This document shows, piece by piece, positions 47,301 through 58,800 of a stretch of 64,000 bases of DNA (its first letter is position 1; the number at the start of each line of letters is the position of its first letter). Origin of the DNA: Odontesthes bonariensis. Its lineage: Eukaryota; Chordata; Actinopteri; Atheriniformes; Atherinopsidae. The DNA lies in contig NC_134522.1 of assembly GCF_027942865.1 (NCBI RefSeq), forward strand, positions 35,901,149 through 35,965,148, given 5' to 3'. A program made the translations under genes and the position numbers. The notes below the pieces were generated by a model that saw nothing but the letters and a program-made list of their open reading frames with translations, was not told the origin of the DNA and searched no databases.

Positions 47301-49462
47301 TCTCCATTACTTTCCTCACTTCTTGCTCTTTACCTCAGAAGAAATTGTGAGTTTTTATTGGACAGGAATTGTTAGAGCCAATAAGAGATTGACATGAACA
47401 ATGTACAGTATACATTTGAGAACAAGCTGTCATCAATGTGCGAGAGAGAAGTCTAATGTGCATGAGTGGGAACCAGAGGTGGAAAGTTGTGCTCTTATGA
47501 GGGGTAGACCACAGCAAAGTGCCTGTGCTCACTCATCTTTCATGTGATACAAGGCAGCAGATTTGCAGCATTTAATTGTTGATGTTAACATGTGTAATTA
47601 AACAGTTCCTCAGACTGACTGTGTGAACATTCTCCTCTGCAGTTATGAACCAGAGTTATTTCCAGGCCTCATCTACCGGATGGTGAAGCCTCGCATTGTC
47701 CTGCTCATCTTTGTATCTGGGAAGGTGGTTCTGACTGGTAATGGAAATGAAATGTTTCAATACAGTGTGACCTGTATCATTCTTTGGTGCAGCAGAGCTG
47801 AAGAAACCTCTGACTGAACACACTGAATTGTTTCAACACTATGTTATAAAGAGGGTGTACAGTGTTGTCCACTATGCTGAGCAGCTTTTGCAGCATTCTT
47901 CTTTTAACAATCGGCTGCGGGGTAGTTTCCAGCCCAGAGCCAGCCTTCTTTATCAGTTTGTTCAGTTTCTTTGAGTCTCTGGCTCTGATGCTGCTGCCCC
48001 AACAGATGCTGCACAGCAGACTGACTCTCCCCCACAGACTGGTAGAAGATATGAAACATCTTGGTCAAGACATGGAGAAAGGACCTAAGCTTCTTAAGAA
48101 GTACAGTCTGTTCTGTCCCTTCTTTTAGACAGTCTCAATGTTGCATTGAGTCTAATCTCATGTCCAGATAGACTTCCAGGTATATGCAGTCCTAGACAAT
48201 GTCCACCTCTTCTCCCAGGATGGAGACAGTGTTTGGCTTATTCATGGTCCTCCTAAAATACTCGATCATCTCTTTTGTTTAGTTTGTGTTCAAGATGAGG
48301 TGACTGTCCCTCACCATGCCATCAAGTGACTGACCAGTTCCCTGTACTCAGCTTCTTCTCCATCACTGATACATGCAGTATTTCAGTATTTTATGTATTA
48401 TATGAAGTATTTCTGGAGATGACAGGACTCTGGGTTGTTCTGGAGGTCTGAGGTGTACAGAATGAAGAGAAACTGTGACATTACAGTCATCTGTGCTGCT
48501 CCTGTGCTGCTGATCAGACACACAACCCTTCAGTTTGGGAGGTAGCCAGTAATCCAGGTGGTTGTGGAGGCATCAACCTGTTTTTATGCAGCTTCTTACA
48601 TAACGGTACAGGCTGACTTGTGTTAAAACCCCTTGAGGAATCAAAGAACATGATCCTCACAGTGCTGCCTGCTTTGTATAGTTCAGAGGGGGATTGCTGA
48701 TTCAGGTAGATGATGGCATCTTCAGCCACAACCACAGGACAATTACCAAAATGTAATGGGGCCACAGAGAATATGAAAACTATAGTGCAATTTGTTCACA
48801 GACTGAGTTAGGTTAAAGAAGTCGAAAAGATCTTTTTCGAAGTTTGGAAAAGAGAGGGACACCAAACAGATGAGATTACCAGGGGGAGCTAGCAGGATGA
48901 GAAGTGTTTGGAGTTTCTTCAGGTCCTGGACAGATGGAAACCATCAGGTGGACTGGACCGCATGCTGTATGTTTGCCATACAGGATGCGCTCTTTCGTTT
49001 GCAATATGTTGCTCACTCGGCTGCCCAGCATGTTTTTGGTGAAGTTTTTCAGTCTTAAGAATGAGGAACGAAATTTTCTTTGAAGTGGAAGTTGAGAGTT
49101 CTGCAGGTCAGTTGGACCCAAGAGTGGAAACTGAGACCGCTGATTAGGAATTTCACTTGGATTCAAAGATTTTGGTGACTTTCACGTTATTATGGGACAA
49201 TGTCAGAGTTAAATGCAGTTCTTGAGTTTCAAGTTGAGTTGAAAAGCTTTTTGTGTTTTCATTTTATGTGTTATTAATACAACAGATTTTTTTCCATGCT
49301 AGTTATTGACAATATAGTTGTATTATAGCACCCTTAGATCCCTTATAAAGGTGTTTTAATTATGTAATCATGTGTTGTATTCCAGGAGCTAAAGAACGAG
49401 CTGAGATCTATGAAGCATTTGAGAACATTTATCCAATCCTGAAAGGCTTCAGGAAGCAGTGA
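32339..49462 (+). CDS. tbpl2: TATA-box-binding protein-like 2 (TBP2/TRF3), spliced, complete
   Basis: Eight coding exons: 32339-32386, 33357-33564, 34720-34936, 44335-44422, 44500-44591, 46940-47107, 47643-47737 and 49386-49462, all with AG/GT borders and continuous phase, giving 330 aa. Exon 1 ([16 protein letters not shown]) and the acidic exon 2 are the TBPL2-type N-terminus rather than the Gln-rich TBP one. Exon 3 ends with the [10 protein letters not shown] repeat and SGIIPQLQ that precede the core in TBP proteins. Exons 4-8 encode the two direct-repeat halves of the saddle-shaped DNA-binding core, including [40 protein letters not shown], and [18 protein letters not shown]. Family role: TATA-element binding and pre-initiation complex assembly, mainly in oocytes and early development. 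Intron 3 (9.4 kb) is mostly transposons. Start chosen as the first ATG of the conserved N-terminus. Confidence 0.95.
33850..34430 (+). mobile_element. degraded L1-like LINE ORF2 fragment
   Basis: Plus-strand codons near 33950-34020 read [19 protein letters not shown], resembling the C-terminal part of L1-type ORF2 (FIW-GK-P-R). Many stops. In tbpl2 intron 2. Confidence 0.5.
35287..35460 (-). mobile_element. L2-like LINE RT fragment
   Basis: Nearly the same sequence as 10410-10585 of the larger L2 copy (region encoding [16 protein letters not shown] and following). Ends abruptly on both sides. Confidence 0.75.
35650..35816 (-). mobile_element. tRNA-derived SINE, minus strand
   Basis: On the minus strand an A-box-like TAGTGGGTTAAGC (about 35800) and B-box GTTCGACTCC (about 35735) are spaced as in a tRNA promoter, followed by the TGTGCTGCGTGTCTTTCCCC body known from fish SINEs. 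Confidence 0.7.
36290..36720 (+). mobile_element. L2-type LINE 3' end
   Basis: Degenerate coding tail (SFKKLL-type residues near 36460-36490) followed by the 3' end TCGCTTTGGATAAAAGCGTC TGCCAA (36687-36712), typical of one L2-related fish LINE family. Confidence 0.6.
36900..37279 (+). mobile_element. LINE endonuclease fragment, left of the Harbinger insertion
   Basis: Plus strand reads [13 protein letters not shown], the GDFNA motif of the AP-endonuclease domain of non-LTR retrotransposons, followed by WRGVI. The same LINE continues at 41636 after the Harbinger element. Confidence 0.65.
38225..38563. mobile_element. Harbinger-type MITE (339 bp) inside the Harbinger transposase
   Basis: Ends AGCCCCATACACACACGTCG ... 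inverted over about 36 bp, with target duplication TTA (38222-38224 and 38564-38566), the usual 3-bp TWA duplication of PIF/Harbinger elements. Interior rich in GCGAG motifs; non-coding. Confidence 0.92.
39035..39689. mobile_element. 655-bp foldback element, TTAA-flanked
   Basis: TTAA on both sides (39031-39034 and 39690-39693), ends AGGATAAGACCGG inverted, and nearly 280-bp arms that are reverse complements of each other around a short centre at 39300-39400. Inserted in the N-terminal coding part of the Harbinger transposase. Confidence 0.9.
39992..40540 (+). CDS. Harbinger Myb/SANT-like accessory protein
   Basis: A 182-aa frame beginning [20 protein letters not shown]. Residues about 8-95 fit a Myb/SANT-like trihelical DNA-binding domain (Myb_DNA-bind_5 type: an ALLEGV helix, [11 protein letters not shown], then [16 protein letters not shown]). 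Myb-like proteins encoded by Harbinger elements escort the transposase to the nucleus and the transposon ends. After the TAG at 40538 the same frame goes on to about 40831 with a predicted coiled coil ([19 protein letters not shown]), so the stop may be a disabling mutation. Confidence 0.85.
   Translation: MESKGPNFTVAETYALLEGVRANFATIVGGFSSAKGGEVTKKGKESIWEDIPNRINAMGSGQKRTTKQVTLRWKNLRAKATKDLSEAKNPSTGNKPYKRGDYTNMVLDIIGGENSEDLHGIEGVEGNGEATISEARECELNLPAEEFALDLTPVIQEEEMDGSQVSMEPVVSRVGKRIRKRS
40906..41421 (+). mobile_element. second Harbinger-related fragment with HARBI1-like N-terminus
   Basis: Imperfect inverted ends around GATTATAGTTCTGCGTC (left) and GATTTATGCTTCAGACGC (right, reverse complement). 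The plus strand encodes [17 protein letters not shown], the basic stretch near the N-terminus of PIF/HARBI1 transposases. Precise borders and duplication not determined. Confidence 0.55.
41636..42235 (+). mobile_element. LINE fragment, right of the Harbinger insertion
   Basis: Continuation of 36900-37279. Plus-strand segments read [12 protein letters not shown] and [14 protein letters not shown], from the region between endonuclease and RT in a fish LINE. Several frameshifts. Clade not assigned. Confidence 0.6.
42236..43435 (+). mobile_element. Rex1-like LINE, RT C-terminal half and 3' end
   Basis: Reads [20 protein letters not shown] and FTLYTSDF (RT), then a gap, then [27 protein letters not shown] and [15 protein letters not shown] (C-terminus). 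Ends GAATTTCCCCCATTGGGGGA TGAATAAAGTA (43384-43414) and a TTCTA tail. Interrupted at 42885-43312 by an L2 fragment. Clade label by resemblance. Confidence 0.8.
42885..43312 (-). mobile_element. 5'-truncated L2-like LINE nested in the Rex1-like element
   Basis: Minus strand encodes [36 protein letters not shown] and [18 protein letters not shown], then a 3' UTR ending in the ATTCAATTTTCAATTC tail. The uninterrupted Rex1 3' UTR at 52290-52465 shows what was there before. Confidence 0.8.
43436..44334. other. end of tbpl2 intron 3, no gene recognised
   Basis: Unique-looking intron sequence. Small open frames near 44017-44268 have no family resemblance. Confidence 0.4.
45259..45655 (+). mobile_element. 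Rex1-like LINE 3' fragment
   Basis: Second copy of the C-terminal coding and 3' end seen at 42585-43435, including the AATTTCCCCCACTGGGAGATG terminus. In tbpl2 intron 5. Confidence 0.8.
45774..46373 (-). mobile_element. 600-bp TTAA-flanked MITE, copy 2 (inverted relative to copy 1)
   Basis: Reverse complement of 3975-4574 with only scattered differences, same length, same AGCTGCAGTCTGCA ends and TTAA flanks (45770-45773 and 46374-46377). In tbpl2 intron 5. Confidence 0.9.
46378..46939. other. tbpl2 intron 5 remainder
   Basis: AT-rich; a short CA run at 46537-46548. No gene recognised. Confidence 0.4.
47820..48770 (-). mobile_element. Rex1-like LINE fragment, minus strand, degraded
   Basis: Minus strand contains stretches such as [18 protein letters not shown] (48185-48132), the RT-thumb region motif of Rex1/CR1-like elements, and the [14 protein letters not shown] region near 47880. 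Frames broken. In tbpl2 intron 7. Confidence 0.55.
48771..49385. other. tbpl2 intron 7 remainder
   Basis: No gene or clear repeat boundary seen. Confidence 0.4.
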
Positions 49463-49593
49463 GGACTCTCATAACGCTTGCTGTCCTTAGTTATGTCTGT
49501 ACTGTGTATATGTTTTATTTTGTCATGCCACCAAGTGGAGTAAATTAATATAAACTTGTTTTAGTTTGTAAAATGTTCACCATCCTAAAAGAA

Positions 49594-49599
49594 AATAAA
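49594..49599 (+). promoter_or_regulatory. tbpl2 polyadenylation signal AATAAA
   Basis: First canonical hexamer, 132 bases after the tbpl2 stop. Confidence 0.6.
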
Positions 49600-49852
49600 T
49601 TATAGGTTGCTAAATTCCTGCACAGGCAAGTTGTAGTCTGAATGAGGTGGGTTTTATTTCCTTTTCAAATATTTCTGAAATGGATTCTGTTTTGATCAAA
49701 ATAAATGACAGCTCAGAAACATAGAATATAACAGGTGGATGTTGCCTCTGACCACCCATTGAGTGTGATCTACACCACTTGTATGAGATGTAATATAACA
49801 GAACTGAAAATTTTCAAAACCTTTGTTTATACAGTGAAGCAAAACATAGACC

Positions 49853-49926
<74 letters not shown>

Positions 49927-51159
49927 TACATCTGTATCTGCACACATATACACATACATACCATATGTACTGTATATTCAGAGACTGCAAATTAAAGAAC
50001 CAACACAATACAGAGGGTTACACAAATTCTGGACGCTTTTTTAATTTTTCCATTTGTCCCAAATCTTGTCACATTTGTCTGTTTGCATTCTATCAGTGAA
50101 CATAATTCTTTCCATAACAAACAGACCGTACACAATCTGTTGCCAATCTTCCAAAGATGAGACATTTGAGCTTTACCATTTCCTAGCAATAGCTTTTCAG
50201 GCAGCCAAACTTAAAATACCATACAAACATCTGTATTCGTAGTATACAAAACCCCAGAGAAACTGAAAATAAATTCTTTCCAACTGAAAATAAATTCTTC
50301 CCTTACACAGGTAATATTCAGTCAGAATTATTTTATGTGGTATGGGGAGATGTCAGCTAAATGCATTTCTTGAGTATCAAGTTAAAAGTTGAAGAGCTTT
50401 GTGTGCCATTGTGTCAGACAGGTTGCAGGCAAACATACGGAGGCAGAACCGTGGATTTAACATATTTGTGGAACACCCTGGCATGTGTATGCACTCCTGA
50501 GTTTGACATTTAATACCATCACTGTTTAAGTAGAATTCATTCATATTGAATTTTATACATAATATTATATATAAAGTGTGAAGTCACATTAACACAATCC
50601 TCTTTGTGGACATATTTTAGACTTTCATTACTATGAAGACCCAGTTTGTTTGTTTTTTTGCTCCTGTTTCCCCCCATAAACTCAATCCCATCCTAATGTA
50701 CTGTACATTAATATATGCATAGTGAATAGAAGTTTCAAAATTCATAGTAGACAAGTTTTCTTTCCTTTTCTAAAGGGGCTTTGGTGATTTTATGGTAACC
50801 ACAGTGATAGACACGAGGACCTAAGCCATCTTACAATGTGCCTTTCAGGTGGAAGAGCAGGAGACCACCACATGATGGCTGATATTTGTCATGTGAAAGC
50901 ATGTTCATGTATATCATAATACTCCATTTTTTGTGTGCAAGAGGAAATTTCCCATTTGGCTTAAATGTGGAGATATTTGATAAAAACAGACCTATTGAAA
51001 GCATCACACCCAGACAGGATCCAGTTAAACATGTTTTTTACAGATGTACAAGTTTTCTTTGTCTTTTTAATGTGTGTACATATTTACTACAAAAGATGTC
51101 TTAAATAAATGTGTAATAAATATAGGACAGTGAGTGTTTTTCTCCATGTTTACTCCACA
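49600..51159. other. spacer 3' of tbpl2
   Basis: AT-rich. Contains the microsatellite listed separately; no gene recognised. Confidence 0.45.
49857..49923. repeat. compound (GT)n(AT)n microsatellite
   Basis: About 18 GT units followed by about 14 AT units. Confidence 0.97.
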
Positions 51160-51382
51160 CTGACGGTGGTGTGTTGGTTAGCACCGTCGCCTCACAGCGA
51201 GAGGGTTCCAGGTTTTCAACTCCCGGCTGTCTATAATAAAAATTGTCCTTAGGAGTGGTTGTTTGTTTTGTTTGTCTCTGTGTGGCCCTGTGTCTCGCCT
51301 CGATGACCGCTGGGATAGGCTCCAGCCCCCCCGCGACCCGACTGACGAATTCAGCGGGTATAGAAAATGGATTGATGGATGG
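51160..51382 (+). mobile_element. V-SINE-type SINE with tRNA-like head
   Basis: A-box-like TGTTGGTTAGCACCG and B-box-like GGTTCCAGGTTTTCAAC region, followed by GCTGGGATAGGCTCCAGCC and the AGAAAATGGATTGATGGATGG tail. Confidence 0.8.
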
Positions 51383-52289
51383 CAATGAGAGGAAAAAACA
51401 AAGATTACAACAGAATATTGAAAGTACTTTTATTAAAATACTGCATATTTCTTTAATGACCACACAATTCTAAAGCTTCATGTATGATTGAATACAAATA
51501 AGGAACATGGAAAGGCTTGTAAAGCCCAGGAAGTAGACACAGAGTGAGGGTGTCTTCTCCCTGCACAATATATCCAATATCCATTTAATCCCACTGTGCT
51601 GCAGGGGAGAAAAGACAGAAGAAATGAGCCATGTCATCGCTTTGTCATGCCACATGAAGGTGAATAAGGGTATTATTTGCCTGTAGTTAACTTTCTATAG
51701 AACCTGCATGTGGGCAGAAAACCCAGCAGGTGTGACTGAGAGGTCATCTTCAGTCACTCTGCCTTAGTCTGAAAAACAGATGTGACTCTTCAGAAATAAT
51801 TTAGGTCTCAATATTGAACAAATTAATCATGGTTTTTGCTACAATTGAGTTAAAGGGTTTATTTATCACAAATGATTGTTTAATGGTTCTTTATTTTTTA
51901 ACTAACAGTATAGGGGATCATTAATATTCTTCCTGTTTGTTTTATTTGGAACATACCTTGTCACGTGTTCAGTGTCCTGTTGATCCTCTCAGCATCACTG
52001 CTGGAGTTACTTCTCCTTCACCATAAGATGTCCAGTTCTCCCACAGTCAGCATCTCGTACACAATGACAGGATTACTTACAGAAAATGAAATGATTACCA
52101 ATCCTAATGTAATGTGCAAGAGTTTGACTATCCAAAAGATGACGCGTATAGAGAAGGTTTATCTCAGCTCTAAATGTTTGTCAGCTGCAGACTCCAGATA
52201 ACTTATATCCATGAATGAAACCTACAAACAATGCTGCATCGACATTGACAGGTAATACGGTCAATCATAAATCATTGCATGAGAGACAT
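51383..52289. other. spacer between tbpl2 and atg14
   Basis: No gene recognised. Confidence 0.4.
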
Positions 52290-52465
52290 TAGACATTATT
52301 TATTATTATTATTAGTTAGTTGTAGTATTTTTTTACTAGAATTGGTATTATTATTGTTGTTTTATTGTTGTTAATACAATCTTTGTAAATATTTAAAAAA
52401 AAAAATGTTGAGCTACTTGACTAATTTGAATTTCGTTTGAATAAAGTATTTTTCTATTCTATTAA
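52290..52465 (+). mobile_element. Rex1-like LINE 3' UTR fragment
   Basis: ATTAGTTAGTTGTAGTATTT then CTAGAATTGGTATTATTATT and AATAAAGTATTTTTCTATTC; the uninterrupted version of the region broken by L2 at 42885-43312. Confidence 0.7.
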
Positions 52466-52578
52466 CCGCTGGGCTCAGTTTATTTACCTGTGAGTGTTCC
52501 CGCAGGCAGTTCCCGGCATAACACCGGACCCAAAGTTCAGGACAGCGGACGGAAATGATGCCATAATCAGTACAAACG

Positions 52579-52586
52579 CTACGTCA
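52579..52586 (+). promoter_or_regulatory. CRE-like motif CTACGTCA in the atg14 promoter
   Basis: An ACGTCA half-site about 225 bases upstream of the atg14 ATG, next to a GC-rich CCCGCCC stretch. Regulatory use is inferred. Confidence 0.35.
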
Positions 52587-52808
52587 CAGGTCCCGCCCAG
52601 ATAGCACATTAAACCGGAAGCTGTGGACTCATCTCCGATCAAAACAAAAACACTTGAAACCCGTTTGTCACTTCCGTCTCAACAGAAATCTTCCAAACAT
52701 GTCGGCGGTATTATGGCGCGCGTCAGAGAAGCCGTAGAGGCCGTTTTCCTTGCGGCTGGCTCCCTTCAGCGGTGACATTTCAGCGGCTTATCTCAGAGCT
52801 ACCTGTCC

Positions 52809-55800
52809 ATGGCGTCCTCCGCGGGACTGCCGCCTCTCGGCCCTGATCGCGCTGCTTCATCCTCCGCCTCTCACTCCGGAGGTAAGCTGCCACTTCCTCG
52901 ACAGTATCCCCACTCGGCTCACTCCACCCCGGGCTGTGTGATGGTGGAGTCGGTGGACGACGCGGAGGGTCTGTACGTGGCGGTGGAGCGGTGTCCTCTG
53001 TGCAGCACGTCCCGCCGCAGACTCACCTGTGCCCGGTGCATCCAGGCCGGAGACTTCGTGTTCTTCGATGGGAAGAACACTGAGAGGTAAACCTGACTGT
53101 AAGGCAGTGAAATTTGAAAATATTTCTGTGCTAACAGGTGGGTCAGGTTAATAATAATGTGTTAAATATGAATATGGCTCATGTTTTTTTTTGTATTACA
53201 ATCAGTCATTTTTCCTTCGCTATCGGAAAAGCTTGCCACGCCGACTTTTAGTTTTATATTTTGATCATTAGATGTTTTTATTGATGAAAACTAGCTCTTA
53301 GCAGTTAGCCACCTTAGCAACTAGCAAGGTAGCTAACTGTCCTGCTACAGGCGCATGTGAACACCCAAAATAACTCTGTCTTGTGAGGGGGTAGTTTCCC
53401 AATCTGGGCTTCAGGGGCCATCAAGGGTCCCTGAGAGGCTTCCAAATACCCGAAGAACTAAGCGGCTTGTGAAGTGTGGAGCAGAATGTTTTTGTCTCAT
53501 TGACGCTTTGCTACTGGTGTTGTTTATGTCTGTAGATACTCTGAGAAGGTGGGGCGGCTGAAGAAGCTGAAGGATGAGAAAGAGAAGCTGCAGTATAGGT
53601 AAAACCATTCAGGGCACACTGTAGCTTTTAGCGTTTAGCTTCTCAGACGTTACTATTCAGAGACCTCTTTGAATTCTGACTGATGGCAGACAAATCAAAT
53701 AAATGAGCATGTTTTCATCGTACCAAACAAAGATGGATATAATGTGGATTCATCTGTCCTCAGTGTTTTCCAGGCCATGGGCAGGAGGCTGCAGGCTGAT
53801 GAGATGGTGAGTTCATGCACTATGAATTGCTGTTTTTTTTTTTTAAAACCAAGGAGATGCAGGAACTTCTATTACTGCCTCAAATAACCTGATTTAGTGG
53901 AAAGTTCAGTTTGTTAGTAGATGTTTGTGAGCCTTGCTTTAAAAAAAAAAAAAAAAAGAAGAAGTGCTGTTTAGATGAGATGAGAGTGCAGCTGTGTGTT
54001 GTTTCCATGTTCATCGCAGCTCAGACGGAATAAAAAGACACTGAGATCCCAAAGTGGATAATGGTCGGCCTATCTGACAGCAGCAGGTAGTTGTGGTTCC
54101 CTCAGCCGCTTCTCACCAGCAGGCCCCGCCTCGCAGTAATTTGCCTCTGTGGGCTGTTTGTCTGACCATTAGCCACCTTTGGATTTCAGCCCTGCTGCAG
54201 AATAAACTGATCAGCCACTGTTGTCTCTCAGAAATGGAAGATCATGTTGTGTAAGATAAAGATTGGCCAGCTAAAGGAAGCAGTCGCCTGGGGCAACGAG
54301 GAGGTGAAGAATGGTGAGTCTGTCTCAAGAATTTGAATTCTTCTGGCTGTTCATCTTTGGGTGCTAACATGTGTCCTGCGTGCTCAGATTACAAGTGGAT
54401 GGCCCCAAACGTGTGTTCACACCTGCCATTCCACTGCACCCTGAGTCACCACTTGTGATCACATTTCATTAACCTGCTATTTATACAAATAAGCATGTCT
54501 CCTATGTCATATGGCCAGCCCTCTGCTGATGAAGAAACGGGACCTCAGCAGGTCTACGGACAAGTTGAACATTCTCCCGAGTCGTACATTCTGATATGCA
54601 GCCAACATGATATGCTCCAGTTGTCTTTACATAGTGCCTCTTCATTACTGAAGTCATCTCAAGGCACTTTAAAAGATGCATTCCAACTTTATCAAATTTA
54701 TCACAATCTAATTCATTAAAATCCACATTAGTCCGATTCTTATACTGCCAACTGGTAAAAAGTTGTCTAGCTTCTGAAACCAACCGATTCGGTTCTATTC
54801 CCAGCGTGCACCAGGAAACGGGACTGGATAGTGTAGTGGTAAGATTGCCACCTGTCATGTGGGTGAGCTGTCTTCTACACAGCTTATCTGTGTATACTCC
54901 TGCTTTGTATAAACGGAGGTACAACATACAGTTGGACATTTGATGGCGGCAAAGTATTTTACAATGTGTTTTATATTGAGCTGACCACAGCGGTGTAGTT
55001 TTATTAACAATCAGAACTAAATAAACGGAGGCAACTCTCCTTTAAAGCCTCCAAATATTCTGCTAATCAATATTTTCCAGACGTAAATGTATTTGTATTC
55101 AGTTCACCGACGAGGGTCCCAACAATCCAGTCCAGTAAAACTTTTTGCCAAAGAAATCCACTGAATAAAGGTATAAACGCAACACTTTTGTGTCTGGTCT
55201 GTGTTTGATTGTGGCCTGTGGAATGTTGGTCCACTCCTCTAAGGCACCCCTGTGCAATGATCATGCTGTCTGATCAGCATCTTGATATGCCAAACCTGTG
55301 AGGTGGGATGGATTCTCTCGGCAAAGGAGAAGTGCTCACTGACACAGATTTAGACCGATTTGTGAACAATATTTGATGTTTTGGGTCTTGGGTCCTTTAA
55401 TGAGTTCAGCTCAGAAACAAAAGTGTTGCTTTTATATTTTTGGTCAGTGTAGTTTCCTCCAGAGTTCCACAGATTGCCGTTGTATCCAACCTCATTTTGA
55501 CACTGCTTTTACAGGCTGTATTCTTCCTGGAAACAGGGAAAACATTCTAGTGGTATCTGGCTACTTGTGTGGGGTCAGTGTCATGGACCACCTCTTTGAA
55601 TGCCTCCTCAGCCCGTCCTGAGTATTGTATTTAGTTCTGTCCGTTTGTAAACCAATGAGCCAGGACAATGTGTTGGCACCAGCTATGAACAGCCTCTAAT
55701 CATCATCTGTGTGTTCTGATCAAGTCACATGAGTCAGAGCTCCAGATCCTCTCGCCCCTGCTGCAGATAAGGAGCTTCTCCTGCGCTCTCAGGAGGAGGC

Positions 55801-58800
55801 TCAGCGGCTGCAGCGCCGGGCAGTACGTCACCAGGAGAAAAGGGACAAGATCGAGCGACACAACCGGCGTCTGGTGGAGCTGCTGGAGAGACGCACTCGA
55901 GAGCAGCAGAGCAGACTGAGCCAGCTGGCAGCTCTCAGGCGAGACCACATCTTGGAGCTCACCACCCACATTTTCTCCATGCAGGAGGAGAAGCAGGGCA
56001 GCAGGTCAGCAAATACGTAGAACACAGCAGGAGGCAGCAGCTCTCTGTTCAGATTTGTAAATAGCTAAAGTTTATTTCTCTGATGTTTATTCTATACTGT
56101 AGATTTGTTTATAGCTGATGTTTACTCTCTATTTTTATTCTATTCTATTTGCTTGTTTTTCTGTACGCTGTTGCAACACAATAATTTCCCAAATTGGGAT
56201 GAATAAAGTATTTATCTATCTATCTCCATAAATCACATACGAGCAGGATAGCGCCCTAACAAACTGTTTCAAATCAAAAGTCAGTGTGCAGCAGCTGGAT
56301 TAACTCTCTGCTAACGGTGCAGCTTAGGTCTGAGTTTATGTTTGCTGTGAACATAACCACTGTGAAACGATCAGAAAATAATGCCTCATTTCTCTGACTT
56401 ACGTCTTTGTTGTCGCTGTATGTATTTACCTGCAGCCAGATGCTGCCTTGCTTCATGTTCAGTCTTTCTCTAGAAGTACTCAAAACATTTCTTGAAATGA
56501 TCGTAATAATGGCCACAGTACAGTACTTTATCAAGGGATTAGTTTTTCTATTGGAAGGCAGGATTCCTTGTTGCTATGCTCTCCTTTAAAACTTTGCATT
56601 CACACTCAAAAAGTCCCTGGTTGTGTATAAATACACTCTGCTTCACCTTAAAACTGGTTGTCTGCACAGATTCCCTGTGGTTTGTACAACGTGCTGTTCT
56701 GCATGTCTTTACATGCATCCCTTGTCTTCACACTAACCGCACGAATAGACCAAGCGCGATATGAGCGAGCGACGCGACGGAAGTAATTGACTTTGTATTG
56801 AATCGCTGGCGACTGAAGAGACAAAAGCGATTCGCTTTAAGGGTTTAGGGTTAGGGATAGGATTTAAGGCTTCTTCAGTGCACTTACCAAACTCTTGGAA
56901 ATTTGCTTTTCTGCACCACTTCCCAAACTCAACCCAATCCACAATGTGGGTTCCAGAATGCCTTGTAAAACTGTGACGGGGGAGGAGAAGGTTTAAGGTG
57001 AGCCAGTTATCACACAGCCTGTTTTGAGACTGATGTCCTTCGCTGCTCATTGTGCCCTGTGTGTAAGAGGTGATCACAGAGAGTGTGTGCCAGCACAAGT
57101 GAACACACCTGTTAGCTATGAGTTGAACCCCACCTCACTACAGCACATTTAAGATGCCGTCAGAGGCGACGAGTGATGGAGAGGAAAGATTTATCTCAAA
57201 GTTGGAATCTTTAGTGCTTCAATCCTTTTTTTTTTTTATATAGGAGACAAATGGTTACCTCCACTTATAGTCACAGTGGAAAGCAATAATTTAGGATTTT
57301 AAAAAGTCATCTGGTCCTCATCAAGACAGATGTCAATCTTCCCAGGAGTGGATATCCCAGAAAATTCCCTTCCAAGCTCAGGCCGTGCAATGCTCACAGA
57401 AACTGTAAAAAACCCAAGAGCTACATCTCAGACTCTACAGGCCTCAGTTAGCATTTTAATGTTAACGTTCATGACGGCACAATTAGAAAAAGACAGGTAT
57501 GGCTTGTCTGGAAGTGTTGCAGGAGAAAGCCTCTTTTTGCAAGGCTTGCGTCCAAAAAGCTGGACGGATTTCCCTTGACATGACGTGTGTAAACACCTTG
57601 GTGTTCAGTTTTTCCTCTACTTCTGTGTTTGTCTGTCAGAGACCCTGCAGATGTTGTAGCAGAGTGTGACCCTGCACTTACATCCAGCACAGTGACTGAG
57701 CTAGCTGAGGCTCGAAGGACAACCTACCTGTCAGGACGCTGGATCTGGGATGACCAGAATGGAGAAACCAGCATCAGCATCACTGGACCTCCTGTCTCTT
57801 TGCCCAGCAATGGAGACTGTTCAGCCTACTACAGCTGGATGGAGGAGAAGAGCACCAGCCAGGGCCCAGGTGAGGAGCAATTGAATTAGTTCACTTTTGG
57901 TTCCTTGAAATAGGGGTGCGCGATCTGACGATATAAAATCGTGACTGGCGAGGAAGAGTGGAGAATCGCAGGCGATCTACCAAATTAGAGAAACCGTATA
58001 GATCGCCTTTGCCAATCAGCGCAATGATTTTTTTTTTTTTTTTTGTAATGCTGGTTCCCGCCGATGCGGCAGACGTAGGGCGTCCTTAACCTAACTGACC
58101 AATCATAGCGAACTGTGCGTCGTGACACTTTCTTACACGCCTCCATGTTGTGTTTGTAAAAACTTAGAAAACGCATGGACAGCCATGGCTGAAAGCCAAG
58201 CCGACGAGCTGGTGAAGAAGAGGAAATCCCCCTCTGTAATTTGGAATTGGTTCGGGTTTTCTTCTACCCTAACCCACTGCTGCTGGTCCACATCAGGAAT
58301 GGGAACGGCAGCAGCGGCACCATCCACAGCACATCCATAGCGGCGCACGGGAGAAACTCACGGCCAGCAGCAGCACTCTCGGGTCGGATGAGGAAACCGC
58401 TAGCTCGTAAGCTAACTACGGTGCAAGAGAAAAGGGATGCACCGCGAGCGTGACAAACATTACACAGTTGGAAAGTATTCCTTTAGGGCGCTCTGGTGAT
58501 GGCAGTGCGTGACTGTGGCTGCAGTAAATGAACATGCAGCGTTGCTCATCTGTTGCTAAATGGCATCATGAGGTGGAGTCAAGTCGTCATCAGTGGTTCG
58601 TTTTTCTATTTCCGGTTGCTTCACTCTCACTGTGTCAGATGTCATTAATTAGATCATTATTTTTCATCTTGAATTGGGTTACAGTTGAATTATAATGTGT
58701 TGATTGCCAAATTCTTTCTTTTACTCCTTAGCTCTTCTGTGGTTCAGCATGTCGACTTAACTCTACTGTAATTGGTCTTTTTTTTTTTTTTGGATGGAAG

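Noticed and set aside
54820-54880. Possible tRNA gene
   Set aside because: Only an A-box-like stretch is present; no B box with normal spacing and no cloverleaf stems.
56843-56856. Interstitial telomeric repeat
   Set aside because: Only two imperfect TTAGGG units, expected by chance in this much sequence.
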